This document shows, one piece after another, positions 59,918-64,000 of a stretch of 64,000 bases of DNA. Origin of the DNA: Erythrocercus mccallii (taxonomy: Eukaryota; Chordata; Aves; Passeriformes; Dicruridae). A program made the position numbers and the translations under genes. The DNA lies in assembly GCA_013397435.1 (NCBI GenBank), contig VZRG01000191.1, forward strand, positions 294,057 through 358,056, read 5' to 3'. Position 1 is the stretch's first letter; every line of letters begins with the position of its first letter. The notes under the pieces are model-generated. The model did no database searches. It saw only the letters and a list, made by a program, of their open reading frames with translations, and had not been told where the DNA came from.

Positions 59918-62900
59918 GAACAATTTGTTTTTCACAAGAACCCCAGGGTGCATTTTAGAGGATTTTGACACAGTAGATTTCATCATGCTCCTGATACACC
60001 TAGCACTGAATGGAGGCACTGAGAAATTAGGAGGATGGTGGAGTGGCACAAGCCTGGTCCTGGGGGCAATCTCAGAAAGGTATCTGCCTCAGCCTTCCTC
60101 TGCTCTCCATCAGAGAAAATGATAACACTCCAAGGCTATGCCTGCCTTGCATGAGCCATGTCCACCCTTCTCATGTGGCTCCACCAAAGCCAAAGCTACA
60201 TCAAAACTTGTCTGAAATGGGGGTCCTCATGCCATGTCTTTGTCACCTGATAAAGGTTGTTTACTGGACAAGTACTTGTCAAACTAGGTTTTAATATTCA
60301 CACTGAGCTAACACAGCTGTGCTACATGCACAGTACAGGATGTTACTTTAGGTCACATCCAAGCAGGCAGAGGTGTGATGAGGCACAAGGTGGCATAATG
60401 TGATACCATCATCCATTCCTAGTAAGACCCTGAATACTTTAGAAGTAGCAGGTAGAAATTAACATACTTCTGAAGACAAAGGTTTGCAAATTCTAAAGAA
60501 CATTCATAGAACACAAATACTTAGAATACAGATTGATGACTGGTAAATTTACAAGTTTTTAAATTACAAAGAAAATTCACTGCTTAAATAAAAAAGATTG
60601 GATTTCAAGTAACTCCTGTGTGACCTCTGTATTTGTCCTCTCATTACACCCTTGCTACATTGATTTTCAAACTAATGTTGAATTTGTTTTTCCTTAAAAA
60701 AACCCCAAATCCAAAGTGAATAATAATTTTCAGCATATATAGATGGCTGGACTAGCCTTAGCTAACACAAAAGAGATAAAAGGTATAAAGGATTTGCTGG
60801 TAACAGGAAAGTTGATGGATTCTCCTGCCTCCCCTAAGATTAGGAGTCAAAAAAGTTCAGAGCAGGTCAAAAATGTCTCAGTAATTCCTTGCAGAATCTT
60901 CATGTTTCCTAATCCTCAGATCCCTCTTGCTCTCAGAGAAAAACATATGCTTATCATCGTAAACCACATAAGTCACAAAATAGGAAAATACTGCTGGAAA
61001 CTCTTATGTTTATGGCTTTACATCAGTTGCATACTAGTTTAACCTGAACATTAATTGTCCTGTGCAGCAGAAGTAATGTAAATGATTCAGGAAATTTGTT
61101 GGAAACATAGTGATTGCATGCACTTTTAATATATTAAAAGTTTTCATTTCAAACTAGAAGGGAAAATATATTAAAAAAACCAAATAAAGCAACTTTCTGC
61201 ATCCTCTGAAAATATGCTGATTTTATCCAGATTAAAACATGGTATTTTGATGGGCTAGTTTCTTGGTGTATCTTTATTTGATTGGTTATTTATACATTGC
61301 TTAAAAAGAAATTACTTTCAAATATCAGAACAAGGTGTTTATAAGAGTCTTAAAAAAAAAGTAAAGGAGGACAGCTGAAGCCATTTCAACAATCTGGAGA
61401 TAACTTTTTGCATAAACAAATTGGATTGCTCCTTAAAGCCACATAAATTATAAACTGCTGCAGATTTGCATGATGATGTTACTCTTGCAATCAGCGAGCT
61501 CTCTTAATGAGTCCTATGTAAAATGAGTCCTTTAAAGTCTGGATATCTGTTGTGACTATCTTTAAAAAATATATTGTAAAAGCAAAACATATCTCAAAAC
61601 ATTATGTTGTTGGAGGTGAACAGGAAAGATCCGCTAAATTCTTCCAGCTGAGGCCATTTGAAACTTACTTACACTGTCAGTTGTCCATGAGTACTCTTTA
61701 CAGCCTTGATGTTTGCTCTCAAAAATTCATTCGACTTTGAAGTTATTTCCATTAAACTTGTGTGGTTTTGGGGAAAACTTCCTGCTGGTGCAAGCACATG
61801 GTACACTGCTCTTTTGTTACTCAAGGGTTAGAACTTGATTTTCCCAGGAAGTACAAAGGATGAACTAAAGAGAAGTATGACAGATGCTTAAAATCAGAGA
61901 TAAATACAGTAGTCAATGGACAAATATTAAGATGGGAATTATTCTAGGGCTGAGAACCTGAGTTGTAGATAGAGACATAGACAGACATACAGCCACATGT
62001 GGACACACCTTTCATTGCAGATACCAAACCTTTGCAGGAGGCCTTTCTGGATCCTCTGCAACATATGGGTTCAAGCATTTTGATGGTAGAACTATGGTGC
62101 TGTATATGTATATGAAGATTGTTCCCACACAAGCCATTAAAAAAAATTGATTTTTTCCTGATTTTATACATATATAGGATTATTCACTTTATTTGCTCTA
62201 GAAACCATTAAACTGGCTAGACTGTATAAGCAATATATAAACAAGTGTTCCCTTACCTTAAAACCTATCATAAAGTATTTGCCCTGAAAGATGAATATTC
62301 TCTCTACTCAGAAATCACCATGCATGTCAATAAAATGTAAAAGTAGCAAACACAAACTGCAAAAGTTCTTAGGCTCATGAAAAGTGCTAAAACGTTCTCG
62401 CAGATCACTGAATTATCCTGCACTTCAATAGAAATCTAAAACCTGCTTCCTCCTTTCCCTGCCCTTTTTTCAATGTGCCATGATAGGCTCTGCTCTTTTA
62501 TCTCCAGGGCTTTTCCCTTTTCTGTGTTCTTCCTTCACTGCAGAGGAATAGTTTCCCTCACACATTCCCTTTTACACTGCCAAGGCTTGGCTTACACTGA
62601 ATAAGGGTGAGGAGCATGATTAACCTGGTACTTCATATAAGGTGTCAGTTAACTTGCACCTGTTATTTGACTGAGCAAGAATATCCAGAAAACTGGAGTG
62701 AAAGCTTGGAACGTGTTTCCATGTTTGCTTTCATTTTTTTCAGAGTGTTTATCAAATAGAGGTATGATTTGGAAGGTTCTCTTGTAAACCAAGGAGCTTT
62801 GTAGTTGTAAAAGTCATGACAGATTGAGAGACCTGAAAATAATGATAGCTGATTGCTTTTATGGTTTACAGAACCTTTCATGAAGGAAAAGTATCACTTG

Positions 62901-63849
62901 TATTGAGAGAAATAATCCATCTGTGAAATGCAGCTAGAATATTTTGTGAGTTTTTCTGGCCCAGTTAATAAGTTAAGGACACCAGGATCTTAGGTTTTTA
63001 AAGAGGGGAGGGAAGATCTGTTTACTCTGTACTGGAGTGACCTGCCTTCCCTTATTCCTTAAAAAAATGGTGTATGGCCTCTGTGGTCCTTCCTGCAAGT
63101 CAGTCTGTTTGACTTCTCTGTCTGATAATCAAATGTCTGATAATCAGTTCTAAGCCAAAGGATGAGCATCTCAACCATTGGAGCTGGGTTCACGAGCTGG
63201 TGAGCTGCAGCCCAAACAAGAGAATGGCATGTAGGTAACACACCAATATTTGTGCGACTAGGAACATCTCTTAGTACAAGTAGTCAGTGGCTTAGCAAAA
63301 TGGGATACCACTGTCTGAAAACTATGAAAACTGAAAACTGTCTGAAGACTATGATTTCATGTGTATTTGAACTAAGCGTCTATTTTAAAATGTGCTATAA
63401 ACCTTTGGAAACAGAAATATTGGCACTCAGTAACACATAGCAAAGAACTTTATGTTGCAGTTAGGTCAGTGGTTTTGGTGCTCTGCTAGACTCACTCCTA
63501 AAACATACAATTAACCAGAAAAGTCAAGAATGCTCCTTGCTTTAGGAGAGGAGTAATGTGATATATACAGCTATCCAGCCTGGAACCAACCAGGAAAATA
63601 AACACCCAAACCTCAAAGAGAACTGAAAAACCCAACAAAACATGCAAAGAAAGAATAAGTCAATTAAGAATCCATTTTTTTTGGAGGCATTTTTAAGTTT
63701 TACCCGACCATTTCCTTATTTTGTAATTTTTCACTACACAGATGTAAATGAAGAGAAGAATTGCAAAGTTGTGTGAAAACTGTTGGGAAAAAAAATCTTA
63801 TCCATACTAATAAACTGCTGTACACACTGCTCCACACTGAATGACAGAA
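59918..63849. other. AT-rich intergenic stretch, no gene seen
   Basis: No gene or mobile element recognised. Small tandem duplications occur near 63115-63146 (TGTCTGATAATCAAA type) and 63310-63355 (CTGTCTGAAAACTATG type). A block near 61440-61530 with ATTTGCATGATGATG looks conserved-like. Open frames are short. Confidence 0.6.
61440..61530. promoter_or_regulatory. Candidate conserved noncoding element with an octamer word
   Basis: Contains ATTTGCAT (octamer, POU-factor word) near 61465-61472 followed by GATGATG and TTAATGAGTCC. Non-coding and non-repetitive. Low-confidence inference. Confidence 0.2.
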
Positions 63850-63934
63850 TGTGTTGTGAGATTTAGATTAGCTCGAGCGGAAGACTACCGCGATGTACGG
63901 GAGAGAGAGGCCCTGCCCCTCCACTCTAAACTAG

Positions 63935-63939
63935 CCAAT
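63935..63939 (+). promoter_or_regulatory. CCAAT box
   Basis: AGCCAATGAG context, 45-50 bp upstream of the TATA element, inside the putative LTR U3. Confidence 0.6.
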
Positions 63940-63983
63940 GAGAAGCTATCAGTGATGTCACTATGATGTAAGTAAGCCTTGGT

Positions 63984-63990
63984 TATATAA
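63984..63990 (+). promoter_or_regulatory. TATA box
   Basis: TATATAA in a GGTTATATAAGGC context. With the upstream CCAAT and CRE-like words it predicts transcription starting about 25-30 bp downstream, just past the window end. Confidence 0.65.
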
Positions 63991-64000
63991 GGCAGACAGC

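Larger units (their letters stand above)
63850..64000 (+). mobile_element. 5' part of an ERV LTR (U3), cut by the window edge
   Basis: From about 63850 (TGTGTTGTGAG; an alternative start is TGTTGTGAG) the sequence turns GC-richer with CpGs (CTCGAGCGGAAG, ACCGCGATGTACGGG). It has promoter-type spacing: CCAAT at 63935-63939, CRE-like TGATGTCA at 63953-63960 and TATATAA at 63984-63990, followed at once by a GGCAGACAGC stretch. TG start plus CCAAT and TATA fits a retroviral U3 read in plus orientation. The polyadenylation signal and right end would lie beyond 64000, so solo LTR and full provirus cannot be distinguished. A host gene promoter is the alternative. Confidence 0.65.

Noticed and set aside
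59801..60122. Overlapping frames at the right end of the LTR
   Set aside because: They straddle the LTR boundary and its duplication, and read on both strands.
1..64000. CRISPR arrays, bacterial operons, rRNA or canonical tRNA genes
   Set aside because: No regularly spaced repeats, ribosome-binding-site spacing, rRNA cores or cloverleaf sequences seen; the mobile elements point to a bird.

Overview
The window reads as AT-rich, gene-poor vertebrate DNA, almost certainly avian. The evidence is several truncated CR1 LINE copies, two with the C-terminal CR1 ORF2 peptide still readable, and LTRs of bird-type endogenous retroviruses. The LTR family starting TGTCATGGTTTGACCCCAG looks like one I know from bird genomes. 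A songbird source is plausible but is inference. I found no host protein-coding exon, rRNA, tRNA, CRISPR array or bacterial-style operon. The open reading frames are short, lack family motifs and overlap on both strands, as expected by chance in such DNA. The window is best read as intergenic or deep intronic sequence.

Layout. 1-1299 is plain AT-rich DNA. 1300-1687 is a decayed LTR. 1800-2060 is a small GC-richer island with two strong palindromes. 4100-6990 is a peculiar degenerate repeat-like field with recurring phrases. 6991-14580 is unremarkable apart from small tandem repeats and hairpins. 14583-14956 is a polypyrimidine tract interrupted by a 235-N assembly gap. 14957-30478 holds no recognisable gene but several blocks that look like conserved noncoding elements. 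30485-31146 is a probable solo LTR. 33113-34300 is an LTR (same family as 1300-1687) split by a second, younger solo LTR at 33365-33985. CR1 fragments lie at 39667-39860, 41950-42210, 47368-48190 (minus strand), 48268-48342 and 58090-58135 (plus strand). 59319-59911 is a clean solo LTR with a 6-bp target duplication. From about 63850 to the right edge a further LTR U3 begins (CCAAT, CRE-like and TATA motifs) and runs off the window, so a provirus or solo LTR may lie just outside.

How the parts relate. Nothing here forms a pathway. The recoverable history is one of insertions: old CR1 copies and LTRs, nested younger LTRs, and recombination leaving solo LTRs. The best-supported result is the nested LTR, where excising the inner element and one 5-bp duplication restores a continuous outer LTR. 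The least explained signals are the degenerate field at 4100-6990, a set of perfect short palindromes and hairpins, and the recurrent A-run/CCC motif. No undescribed functional system could be demonstrated from sequence alone.
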